Shown one piece after another: positions 33,475-41,234 of a stretch of 53,120 nucleotides of DNA (position 1 is its first letter; each line of letters begins with the position of its first letter). The DNA comes from an uncultured Lachnospiraceae bacterium (GTDB lineage: Bacteria > Bacillota > Clostridia > Lachnospirales > Lachnospiraceae). The notes below the pieces were generated by a model. That model was not told where the DNA came from. It did no database searches and was given only the letters and a program-made list of their open reading frames with translations. The position numbers and the translations under genes were made by a program. The stretch lies in contig CAJUMJ010000057.1 of the NCBI GenBank assembly GCA_910587095.1, forward strand, positions 1-53,120. The letters run 5' to 3'.

Positions 33475-33513
33475 AAAAACCGTCCGACAGCACCCGGCTA
33501 TCGAACGGTTTTT
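33475..33513. terminator. Shared bidirectional terminator
   Basis: AAAAACCGTCCGA / TCGAACGGTTTTT (13 bp, one mismatch) with a 13-base loop. T-runs occur on both strands, so it can end the S-component transcript from the left and the isomerase transcript from the right. Confidence 0.9.
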
Positions 33514-33599
33514 GAGATTATTTTCCTATTTTATGAAGCTGTTCCGAGACCGTCCAGTACGGATGTACAGTGAGGGCAGCGGATTATATGGATAGATAT

Positions 33600-34598
33600 T
33601 TATTTATTTTTCAGCGCGTCGTCAAAGGCGACATCCGACGGGGAAAAATTGATCTTTTTGGTAAACTCACACGCTTCCGTCGCGCCGAAAACTCTCTCCA
33701 TGCCGCTGTCCTCCCACTCAATGGAAAGCGGGCCGTCATAACCGATCTGGTTTAGCACGCGAATGATATTGTCAAAATCGACATCCCCATGTCCCGGCGA
33801 GACGAAATTCCAGCCTCTGCGCTGATCGCCGAATGTAATATGCGATCCCAAAATACCGTTTCTTCCGTTCAGATTTAATTTTGTATCCTTTACATGTACG
33901 TGATAGATCCGATCCGCAAAGTCAAACAGGAAGATAGCCGGGTCAAGTCCCTGCCAGATCAGGTGGCTTGGATCAAAATTGATTCCAAGAGTGGGTCTGT
34001 ACTCAAACACTTCCAGAAGCTTTTTTGTGCTCCAATAGTCAAACGCAATTTCTGTCGGATGAACTTCCAGGGCAAGCTTAACGCCGCATGCGTCAAACTC
34101 ATCCATAATAGGGCTCCACAGCTCTTTGATTTTCTGATATCCTTCCTCGATCATTTCCTCGGAAGTCTGCGGGAAAGAATACCAGTACTTCCACACAGGC
34201 GAACCCATAAAGAAGGTCACAACATCAACGCCCATAGCCTTTGCCGCGCGGGCCGTCGCTTTCATTTCATCGATTGCCCACTTCTGTATCTCCTCCGGCT
34301 TTCCGGCAAGCTCTGACGGCGCAAACCCATCCAGCCGCGAATCATAGACGGTTTTGATGCTGTCAGCCACACACTGCCCGGCGAGATGGTTGCTGATGGC
34401 CCAGCATCCCAAATCGTACTTTTTCAAAAGCTCCTTTATTTCCTTCACGTACGCAGGATCTTTTGCCGCGCGTCTCATATTCAAATGTGCCGCGGATAAT
34501 TCAAGTCCCTCATATCCCATTTCGTGCGCCTGTCTGCAAATTTCTTCTGCCGGGAGATCTCCCCATTGAATTGTAAATAAAGTTACCGGTCTGGACAT
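33600..34598 (-). CDS. Sugar phosphate isomerase/epimerase family protein (xylose isomerase-like TIM barrel)
   Basis: A 332-residue TIM-barrel protein of the AP endonuclease-2 / sugar isomerase superfamily. Likely metal ligands are visible in the usual order: Glu in LALEVHPTEIAFD, Asp and His in GINFDPSHLIWQG, His in YHVHVKDTK and Glu in LSIEWED. The exact sugar is unknown. It follows an oxidoreductase of the Gfo/Idh/MocA family by 12 bases with a strong AAGGAGGA site, a pairing often seen in inositol and rare-sugar or glycoside pathways. The divergent AraC regulator probably controls both. Confidence 0.88.
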   Translation of the reverse strand: MSRPVTLFTIQWGDLPAEEICRQAHEMGYEGLELSAAHLNMRRAAKDPAYVKEIKELLKKYDLGCWAISNHLAGQCVADSIKTVYDSRLDGFAPSELAGKPEEIQKWAIDEMKATARAAKAMGVDVVTFFMGSPVWKYWYSFPQTSEEMIEEGYQKIKELWSPIMDEFDACGVKLALEVHPTEIAFDYWSTKKLLEVFEYRPTLGINFDPSHLIWQGLDPAIFLFDFADRIYHVHVKDTKLNLNGRNGILGSHITFGDQRRGWNFVSPGHGDVDFDNIIRVLNQIGYDGPLSIEWEDSGMERVFGATEACEFTKKINFSPSDVAFDDALKNK

Positions 34599-34610
34599 TT
34601 TTTCTCCTCC

Positions 34611-35750
34611 TTATACTTCCACCCAAACATTGCCTTTTTCGTTACTTTCCAGACACGCTTCCACGTATTTCAGACCTGCAATCCCCTCCTCGATAGTCGG
34701 GTAATCGATCATATCCGGCCGGAAAGTCCCTTCCTTTTTCGCCTTCACGCATTCCGCATAGTTATCATACAAATTTCCCATGGATTCCAGCCAGCCTTCG
34801 GTATGTCCCGCGGGCAGTCTGCCGTATTTTGCCGCTTCCGGTGAGATGACGCCGTTTCCTCTCCGAATGATCTGTGAAATCCCGTCCTCGCGGATCAGCG
34901 TTACCTCCTCGCATCTCTCCTGGAACCAGAGGATTGTCCCCCTGGAACCGTAAATCCTGACTCTGAGGCTGTTATCGCAGCCGATCGCAAACTGTGACGT
35001 CCAGTTCACACCGGTCGCGCCATTGTCGTATTCCACAAGAATCTGGTCGTTATCGTCAAGGATTCTTCCCGGAACCACGACGTCCATCTTTGCGAGAACT
35101 CTCTTCACCTTCAACCCGGTCATTGTCGCAACCGCGTTTTCCACATGAGTTCCTAAATCGCCAAGGCAGTTGACTTTTCCTGACTGAGCCGGGTCGCATC
35201 TCCATGCTCCCTGTTTTCCCCCGTTGTCATGTTCATCGTAAAGCCATCCCTGCGGGTACTCCGCCATAACGGTTCTAACGGTTTCGATTTCTCCTTTTGC
35301 AATCAAATCGCGTATAAATTTGGAGGTGACATGCCCCACATAAGTATATGTGACCATAAACAGCAAGCCCTTTTCATCCGCAATCGCCTTTAGTTCCTCC
35401 GCCTGCCCGCTCTCCGTCACCAGCGGCTTGTCACAGGCAACATGGATTCCTGCCTCGAGAAACGCTTTGCAAATTTCATAATGGGTGTTATTTGGCGTGA
35501 CCACCACCACGAAATCAATTCCGTCCTCACGAGCCGCTTCCTTTTCCGCCATCTCGCTGTAGCTGGCATAACACCTGTCACTGCTGATTCCCAGCAGTTC
35601 TCCCTGCGCCTTTGTCTTTTCCGGCGTCCTCGAAAAACAACCGGCAGCCAGGACAGCCGTACCGTCCATGTGAATCGCCTTCCGGTGCGCCTCGCCTATA
35701 AAAGCGCCCGGTCCCCCGCCAACCATTCCGTACTTTAACATGTGAATCAT
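34611..35750 (-). CDS. Gfo/Idh/MocA-family oxidoreductase
   Basis: An NAD(P)-dependent sugar or cyclitol dehydrogenase of 379 residues. The N-terminal Rossmann fold shows YGMVGGGPGAFIGEAHRKA, then VVVVTPNNTHYEICKAFLEA and the catalytic ACDKPLV (the Lys of the EKP-like motif). The C-terminal half is the usual substrate-binding sheet. The longest frame starts at 35846. ATG 35750 is preferred: it has GGAGG 7 bases upstream and lies just before the Rossmann motif. The gene forms an operon with the isomerase downstream and diverges from an AraC-type regulator. Confidence 0.9.
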   Translation of the reverse strand: MIHMLKYGMVGGGPGAFIGEAHRKAIHMDGTAVLAAGCFSRTPEKTKAQGELLGISSDRCYASYSEMAEKEAAREDGIDFVVVVTPNNTHYEICKAFLEAGIHVACDKPLVTESGQAEELKAIADEKGLLFMVTYTYVGHVTSKFIRDLIAKGEIETVRTVMAEYPQGWLYDEHDNGGKQGAWRCDPAQSGKVNCLGDLGTHVENAVATMTGLKVKRVLAKMDVVVPGRILDDNDQILVEYDNGATGVNWTSQFAIGCDNSLRVRIYGSRGTILWFQERCEEVTLIREDGISQIIRRGNGVISPEAAKYGRLPAGHTEGWLESMGNLYDNYAECVKAKKEGTFRPDMIDYPTIEEGIAGLKYVEACLESNEKGNVWVEV

Positions 35751-35990
35751 TCCCTTCCCTCCTGCTTTTGCTAAATCCCGCCAAATGCGCTGCCCGCAAT
35801 TTCTGGCCACTTGATTCATGAATCGTGCCTCAATTGATATATTCAATATAAAAGAAAAAACCGCCCTCTCTCAATGCTTTTCTTGCTGTGGAGAGACGAC
35901 AAGTTTTGTTTTTTCAGAAAAGTTCCCTTTTCATTTTCCATGTAGTATAATGAATTTTACAAAAACCCCATACGCAAGAGGAGTTTTCAG

Positions 35991-36869
35991 ATGGATAAAA
36001 AGCCGGAAAGAAAAGAGTATGAGAAAATCTCCCATACCCAAATTAAAAATATCAACTTTTTTCTGATCGATTTGACCTACCGCGCCCCTCATACCCACCA
36101 CGATTTTGAAATTCTTCAGGTGATCGAAGGCGAACTGCATATAAAAACCCTCTCAGAAGATTTTGTCATCGGCCCCGGCGAGATTGCTCTCTTTAATCCG
36201 TATACATTTCATACGTTATACAGTGTGCAGAGTCATTGCATCCTGCTGACCATACAGGCCGACCCATCGTTTTGCGCCTCCCACTATCCCGCGATACAGT
36301 CTATCCGGTTTGACACGGCTAACGCGACCTCCTCCATTCCGTTCAGGAAGGCGCTTGAGATGATCCATGTCTGTTTCAATTTCGGCTATAATTACTGCTG
36401 CCGGGAAATCGGTTTTGAGCTCCGATGCCTGAGCGACCTCTATCGCCTGTTCGCCTATTTTGTCGCGCTCGTACCCAGTCATTATGAAAGAGAGTCCGAG
36501 AGCTTCCGCTCCCAGGAAAAGGAGCGGCGGCTTACACGTATCATAAACTATATCCACCAGCACTATACGGAGAAACTGACTTTGTCAGAGCTGGCCGAAA
36601 CCGAAAATCTCTCCATGACCTATTTATCCCACCTGTTCAAGAGCGCCATCAACATGTCTTTCCAGGAATACCTGAATTCCTTACGCTTTGAACATGCTCT
36701 TTTGCTGTTGAAAAAAACGGACATGAGCGTTATCGATATTTGTCTCGAGAGCGGCTTCTCCGACAGCAAATATTTAAACAAAAGACTGGAGTCCGCCTAC
36801 AATATGTCATTGAAGGACTTCAGGAACACCAATCTGAAGCCGGAAAAGACGCCATGTCCTTATTCCTGA
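35991..36869 (+). CDS. AraC-family transcriptional regulator with cupin-type sensor domain
   Basis: A 292-residue regulator. The N-terminal half is a cupin-like ligand pocket (RAPHTHHDFEILQVIEGELH, then GPGEIALFNPYTFHTLY). The C-terminal 100 residues hold the two AraC helix-turn-helix units (KLTLSELAETENLSMTYLSH and VIDICLESGFSDSKYLNKRL). The ribosome site AGAGGAG lies 7 bases upstream, and TATAAT at 35946-35951 fits a promoter. It is divergent from the sugar oxidoreductase/isomerase operon and probably activates it in response to that sugar. Its stop overlaps the convergent MotB-like gene by 10 bases. Confidence 0.9.
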   Translation: MDKKPERKEYEKISHTQIKNINFFLIDLTYRAPHTHHDFEILQVIEGELHIKTLSEDFVIGPGEIALFNPYTFHTLYSVQSHCILLTIQADPSFCASHYPAIQSIRFDTANATSSIPFRKALEMIHVCFNFGYNYCCREIGFELRCLSDLYRLFAYFVALVPSHYERESESFRSQEKERRLTRIINYIHQHYTEKLTLSELAETENLSMTYLSHLFKSAINMSFQEYLNSLRFEHALLLLKKTDMSVIDICLESGFSDSKYLNKRLESAYNMSLKDFRNTNLKPEKTPCPYS

Positions 36870-37783
36870 TTCAAAACACCCGCAATTTTTTCGATCATCT
36901 CGTCTTCCTTTAGCCGGAATTTAATCTCCACCCTCCTGGAAGCCGGCATGTCCACCTTGCCGGTGGAATCGCCAAACGCGTCTTTTTCATAAACCGGATT
37001 GCTCCAGGATTTGCCGTTGACGGTTAGAATCTTTTGAAGCTGCTCGATTTCCTTCTCACTGAGTCCGTTTGTTTTGTTCAGGCAGAAATCCGCCACGGCT
37101 TTGGCTCGCTCGTAGGACAATTCCATATTGCTCCGGTAGCCGCCGTCCGTGTCCGTATGTCCCTCGATGATGATCTCCGCGATATAATCACGAAACTGAT
37201 CCTGGAGCAGCACATCCAGATACATCGGAATAATATTTTTTAGCGACTCCCTGCTGTCCGCTGTCAGCGACGCGCTGTTATAACGGAAAAGCACATCGGA
37301 AGAAAACGTGATGGAGCCCGTCTGTGCGTCCACTTTCATCGTGGAATTGCTGAAAGCGGACTGCAGCGCCCCGATAATATCCGTGCGGATTCCGACAATA
37401 TCCTGTAACTCCTGCTTTGTCGTCGTCAACTCCTGTCTGGCGTTTTCTATTTCCAGATAAGCGTTGTCCAATTCTTCTTTCGTCAGGGCCGCCTGCTCAT
37501 ACGCCTGCTGCAGCTCCACAAGGGAAGAGGCCAGTTCCTCGTTTGACTTCTCAAGCTCCGACTTTGAGAGCTCCAAATCCTCTATCGTCGCGTCCAGTTG
37601 GCTCTGCGCGGTGTCAAGCTCCAGCCTCGTCTTCTCCAGGTCGTTTGTTTTTTGCCTGTATATGGTGAGCGTGATCGCTATCATCAGTATAAAAATCAGC
37701 AGAAGCGCCGCCATCATATCCGAGTAGGACTGCCAATAACTGTGCTGTGCAAAAGCTTCCCTGTTCCTTCGTCTACTTCTCAT
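36860..37783 (-). CDS. OmpA/MotB-like protein (ZorB-like stator subunit)
   Basis: 307 residues: a short basic cytoplasmic end, one membrane helix beginning SYSDMMAALLLIFILMIAIT, with Asp22 at the position of the proton-binding Asp of MotB, a long coiled coil (about 50-125) and an OmpA-like peptidoglycan-binding domain (ITFSSDVLFRYNSASLT, EIIIEGHTDTDGGYRSNMEL, RAKAVADFCL, SRRVEIKF). It overlaps the end of the MotA-like gene by 11 bases. The pair resembles the ZorA-ZorB motor of Zorya defence or a non-flagellar ion-driven stator. No flagellar or other Zorya genes are seen next to it. Confidence 0.88.
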   Translation of the reverse strand: MRSRRRNREAFAQHSYWQSYSDMMAALLLIFILMIAITLTIYRQKTNDLEKTRLELDTAQSQLDATIEDLELSKSELEKSNEELASSLVELQQAYEQAALTKEELDNAYLEIENARQELTTTKQELQDIVGIRTDIIGALQSAFSNSTMKVDAQTGSITFSSDVLFRYNSASLTADSRESLKNIIPMYLDVLLQDQFRDYIAEIIIEGHTDTDGGYRSNMELSYERAKAVADFCLNKTNGLSEKEIEQLQKILTVNGKSWSNPVYEKDAFGDSTGKVDMPASRRVEIKFRLKEDEMIEKIAGVLNQE

Positions 37784-38936
37784 ACAAATTCCTCATCTGC
37801 TCAAATGTGTATAGCTGGCTGCTGATCTCATCACTCATATCGCTGCACGTATCCGCCAGCATTCTCCTCTGCTCCTCGATCTGTCCCGCAAATTCCTCCT
37901 GTCTTTCCATGACTTTGGCAAGAGCCTCCTGTACATTGCGGTTTACCTCCACCAACGCGGTAACCGCCTCCACCATTTGGGACGCGTTAGCCGCGCTGAC
38001 TGCCTGTCTCTCTCCCGCCGTCTTTAACGCGCCGCCAAGCTTCTTAAAATCCGTATCCAGGGCAGACTGCATCCGCTCGGTGAACCGGTCCACGATACGC
38101 TCCACCCCCGCCGTCTGTTCCATGGCGCCTCCCCTCATCATTTCAAGCATCTGTTTTAAGCTGTTCGCCATTGTCGCCTGATAGACAAGCATCGTCGCGG
38201 CATTTTCGTCGTCCTTCGCCGAATGAGGCTGCGCAGTCTGGCGGAACACACGCAAAAACTCCTGAAGCGTCTCATAGGCGTCCGACATAATGCTGCGGTA
38301 GACAACATTGAACACCAGTGAGAAAAAGATGCCGTATACCGACGTGTGAAAGGCTACCTTCATACCCGAGAGCAGTGAACCCACATTGTCGGAAATCGTA
38401 AAAATGTCGTCGCCGCTAAACGCCCCAAGCCCCATGGACAGACCTAAAAACGTCCCCAGGATTCCCAGCCCCGTGAGCATCCCCGATACGCCGGAATTAA
38501 AGAAATTCATGCCCACCCTGTCCAGGAGATCTTCGTTGATAAATTCCTCAAGGTCGCAGGAAAAACCGCCTCCCCGTCTCTTCCTTGTACCTCTCACCCG
38601 CAGACGGTACTTGTCGAAAGCGTCCTGCAGCTCTTCCTCCTCGAACACCTTGGCATTGTCCTTGTAATTTCCCCATAAATTCTTTCCGTCCGACTCCTTA
38701 TATTCCTTCTGCAGACGGATTGCCACATCTTCCAGATCATAAATAATCCGGTTAAGCCTGCCGAAACTGACGGAAGAAATCACAAAAATAATACCGATGA
38801 TAATCAGAAACCCGACATTGATCGCAAGATTGACTAAAGCAATCTCCTCTCCCGTAAATACGCCGTTCAAATATAAGACAAAAGCTACCACAATGACATA
38901 TAGAAAATATAGTACATAATACAACCTGCTCTTCAT
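37773..38936 (-). CDS. MotA/TolQ/ExbB proton channel family protein (ZorA-like)
   Basis: 387 residues. There are two membrane segments near the N-terminus (about 5-22 and 35-55). A cytoplasmic stretch of about 90 residues includes a basic patch, RGTRKRRGG. Then come the conserved channel helices (GMLTGLGILGTFLGLSMGLG and FHTSVYGIFFSLVFNVVY). A long helical tail of about 150 residues ends the protein. The arrangement fits MotA/ExbB-type stators. The tail resembles ZorA but is much shorter than in typical ZorA. It is followed by the MotB-like gene with an 11-base overlap, so both subunits should be made together. The role is unknown. Confidence 0.88.
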   Translation of the reverse strand: MKSRLYYVLYFLYVIVVAFVLYLNGVFTGEEIALVNLAINVGFLIIIGIIFVISSVSFGRLNRIIYDLEDVAIRLQKEYKESDGKNLWGNYKDNAKVFEEEELQDAFDKYRLRVRGTRKRRGGGFSCDLEEFINEDLLDRVGMNFFNSGVSGMLTGLGILGTFLGLSMGLGAFSGDDIFTISDNVGSLLSGMKVAFHTSVYGIFFSLVFNVVYRSIMSDAYETLQEFLRVFRQTAQPHSAKDDENAATMLVYQATMANSLKQMLEMMRGGAMEQTAGVERIVDRFTERMQSALDTDFKKLGGALKTAGERQAVSAANASQMVEAVTALVEVNRNVQEALAKVMERQEEFAGQIEEQRRMLADTCSDMSDEISSQLYTFEQMRNLYEK

Positions 38937-39275
38937 CCGTACACCCGCCTTTTCTCTGTCGATACAGTTATTGTTACAGTTGCCGCGAAAAACATTCTTA
39001 CAGTTTATGCCTTAAAACTACCATATTTTAGATCAAACCTCAATAGACTTAAGGATATCTTAAACATCTGTTTTTCAGTTCCCTATATTGATTTCAAATT
39101 CGCAACAATCTGTACTTTATTACATTTTGAGTATATGCTATATTAAATATATCGTATAAAAATTTACTATCTCAATGATGGATTTGAACGTTGACAATAT
39201 AATATGCTTAACAAGGGCAGCCGATAGGGTGTGAATACCTCCGTTCCGAGCCTTAAATGGAAGGAGGCGTTTTCT

Positions 39276-39362
39276 ATGAGTACATATGAAGAATTCATGG
39301 TATTACTTACTTTTGGAATACTTGTAGTTGCAATTTTGGAATATGTCAACCATAAAAAATAG
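39276..39362 (+). CDS. Putative holin-like type I toxin
   Basis: A 28-residue peptide, MSTYEEFMVLLTFGILVVAI followed by LEYVNHKK. It has an acidic start, one membrane helix and a basic tail, the pattern of the putative holin-like toxin family and related small membrane toxins (TxpA, Fst, BsrG). The ribosome site GGAGG lies 10 bases before ATG. The stop is embedded in the ascending arm of a strong terminator. A consensus promoter on the opposite strand would make an RNA that overlaps the 3' end, so a type I toxin-antitoxin locus is inferred. Such toxins act at the cytoplasmic membrane. Confidence 0.8.
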   Translation: MSTYEEFMVLLTFGILVVAILEYVNHKK

Positions 39363-39398
39363 CACCCCCGCTCTAGCAAAGTAAAGGTGCTATTTTTT
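39354..39398. terminator. Bidirectional terminator of the toxin and antisense RNA
   Basis: A perfect 13-bp stem AAAAAATAGCACC / GGTGCTATTTTTT with a 19-base loop and T-runs on both strands. The convergent toxin mRNA and antisense RNA can both end here and would be complementary across it. Confidence 0.9.
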
Positions 39399-39454
39399 AA
39401 TCTTTATCACGCCGGAAACGGATAGGTGTAAGCTATCGTATCGGCTACCTTGTT
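39354..39454 (-). ncRNA. Probable antisense antitoxin RNA (about 100 nt)
   Basis: Predicted from the promoter at 39461-39489 and the terminator at 39354-39398. It would run opposite to the toxin mRNA and pair with its 3' end. Its first bases resemble the first bases of the toxin transcript. Confidence 0.55.
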
Positions 39455-39460
39455 AAACAT

Positions 39461-39489
39461 ATTATACACAATCCATCCCACAATTTCAA
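39461..39489 (-). promoter_or_regulatory. Consensus promoter for the antisense RNA
   Basis: TTGAAA (39484-39489) and a perfect TATAAT (39461-39466), 17 bases apart on the minus strand. No protein gene follows on this strand for several hundred bases, so it should drive a non-coding RNA. Confidence 0.75.
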
Positions 39490-39539
39490 TAGTGGATTTG
39501 AACGTTGGCAATACTGACAATATACCGATCCGCCTTCCG

Positions 39540-41219
39540 TCAGCGGCTGCCTGCAATCCGATGCAGCACAAACGCCTCATAAGGCTCCATCGTAATCTCC
39601 GCTCCCTCATAATTTCGTTTCCTGTTTGAAATCAGGCAGGGCGCGTTCTGAAACTCCTCCGGGATGGCAATCGTTGTTTTTTTGTCGCTGAAGCTGCACA
39701 CCACAAGAAGCTTCTCCTCCCCGAGCGTCCTGGTATAGACGAAAAGCTCCTCGCTCTCCATGAGAAGCGGCTCATAACTTCCATATACCATAATCGGATT
39801 TTGTCTCCTCAGCGCAATCAGCTTTTTATAGTAATGAAATACCGAATCCGGGTTCGCCGTCTCCGCTTTCGCGTTGATCTCCTTATAGTTGGGATTGACG
39901 CCAATCCAAGGAGTTCCCGACGTAAATCCGGCATTCTCGCTGTCGTCCCACTGCACCGGCGTTCTCGCGTTGTCGCGGCTCTTGAAAACAAGGCATGGCC
40001 AGAATGTATCGTGAGAAAGCTTCCCCTGCCCGCACCACTCCTGATAGGCGTTGACACTCTCAATGTCGCGAAAATCAGCGGGCGTCCTGAAAGGATAGTT
40101 TGTCATTCCAAGCTCCTCGCCCTGATAGACGTAAGGAGTACCCTGTAGCATATGCAGGCAGGTAGCCAGCATCTTTGCGGACATTTCCCGATACTCCGGT
40201 CTGTCGTCCCCGAAGCGCGACACCGCCCGGGGCTGGTCGTGATTGTCCCAAAACAGGCTGTTCCACGCCTGACCGTACAGTTCCTTCTGCCAGCGGGACA
40301 GCGTCTTTTTTAAGGTGGTGAGCGGCATTTTCTCATCCGTCCACTTCCCGTACTTCCCGTCGCCCTCCACATGCTCGAACTGGAAAACCATATTTAGCTC
40401 ATGCGCATCCTCCCCCGCATACTGCTTCGCCAGCTCTGTTGTTACGCCGGGCGTCTCTCCCACGGTCATTATATCGTACCCGGAGAGCACCTGCTCATTC
40501 ATCTCACGAAGATACTTATGGACGTTCGGGCCATGTACGCAGTAGGGGCCGTAATCTCCATAAAGGCCGTTTATCTCCCCGTCCGGCATTTCGGCCGTCT
40601 TTGAGATCATGCTGATCACGTCCATGCGGAAACCGTCGATACCCTTGTCGCACCACCATTTCATCATGCGAAAGACTTCCTCCCGCACCTTGGGATTATC
40701 CCAGTTTAAGTCAGGCTGCTTGCGGGAGAAAAGATGCAGGTAATACATCGCCGTAGCCTCGTCGTACTGCCAGGCGGAACCGCCAAAGCAGGAACCCCAG
40801 TTGTTCGGAGGATTCTTTCCTTCCTTACCCTCCCGCCATATATAGTAATCCCGGTATTCGTTGTCCTTTGACTTGCGGCTCTCCACAAACCACTTATGCT
40901 CGTCGGAGGTGTGGTTTACCACAAGATCCATGACGATGCGGATGCCGCGTTCATGAGCGCCCGCAAGAAGCGCGTCGAAATCGTCCATCGTGCCGAACTC
41001 ATCCATAATCGCCTGATAATCGCTGATATCATAACCGTTGTCATCATTGGGCGACTTGTAAACAGGGGAAAGCCAGATCACATCAATCCCCAGGTATTTC
41101 AGATAATCAAGTCTGCTGATAATTCCCTGCAAATCCCCGATTCCGTCCCCGTCGCTGTCCATAAAGCTCCGGGGGTAAATCTGATAAATAACCGCTTCCT
41201 TCCACCACGTTCTGTTCAT
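39540..41219 (-). CDS. GH13 alpha-glucosidase (oligo-1,6-glucosidase type)
   Basis: 559 residues, the usual length for cytoplasmic GH13 enzymes that split small alpha-glucosides such as isomaltose. The four GH13 regions are present: DLVVNHTSDEH, GFRMDVIS (nucleophile Asp), VGETPG (acid Glu) and FWDNHDQPR (third carboxylate Asp). The N-terminus WWKEAVIYQIYPRSFMDSDG is typical of the oligo-1,6-glucosidase / trehalose-6-phosphate hydrolase group. The C-terminal beta domain ends near residue 559. No signal peptide is seen. It follows a paralogue by 15 bases. Confidence 0.94.
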   Translation of the reverse strand: MNRTWWKEAVIYQIYPRSFMDSDGDGIGDLQGIISRLDYLKYLGIDVIWLSPVYKSPNDDNGYDISDYQAIMDEFGTMDDFDALLAGAHERGIRIVMDLVVNHTSDEHKWFVESRKSKDNEYRDYYIWREGKEGKNPPNNWGSCFGGSAWQYDEATAMYYLHLFSRKQPDLNWDNPKVREEVFRMMKWWCDKGIDGFRMDVISMISKTAEMPDGEINGLYGDYGPYCVHGPNVHKYLREMNEQVLSGYDIMTVGETPGVTTELAKQYAGEDAHELNMVFQFEHVEGDGKYGKWTDEKMPLTTLKKTLSRWQKELYGQAWNSLFWDNHDQPRAVSRFGDDRPEYREMSAKMLATCLHMLQGTPYVYQGEELGMTNYPFRTPADFRDIESVNAYQEWCGQGKLSHDTFWPCLVFKSRDNARTPVQWDDSENAGFTSGTPWIGVNPNYKEINAKAETANPDSVFHYYKKLIALRRQNPIMVYGSYEPLLMESEELFVYTRTLGEEKLLVVCSFSDKKTTIAIPEEFQNAPCLISNRKRNYEGAEITMEPYEAFVLHRIAGSR

Positions 41220-41234
41220 ATCGTCACTCCCTTT

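Larger units (their letters stand above)
39179..39513. repeat. Direct repeats flanking the type I toxin locus
   Basis: TGGATTTGAACGTTGACAAT plus A at 39179-39199 recurs at 39493-39513 with one mismatch. In addition the plus strand at 39198-39228 (TATAATATGCTTAACAAGGG and on) closely matches the minus strand from 39466 downward (TATAATATGTTTAACAAGGT). The toxin and antisense transcripts should therefore begin alike. Confidence 0.75.

Noticed and set aside
36860..38936. Complete Zorya defence system
   Set aside because: Only ZorA- and ZorB-like genes are present. No ZorC, helicase-type ZorD or HNH-type ZorE lies within reach, and the ZorA-like tail is short.
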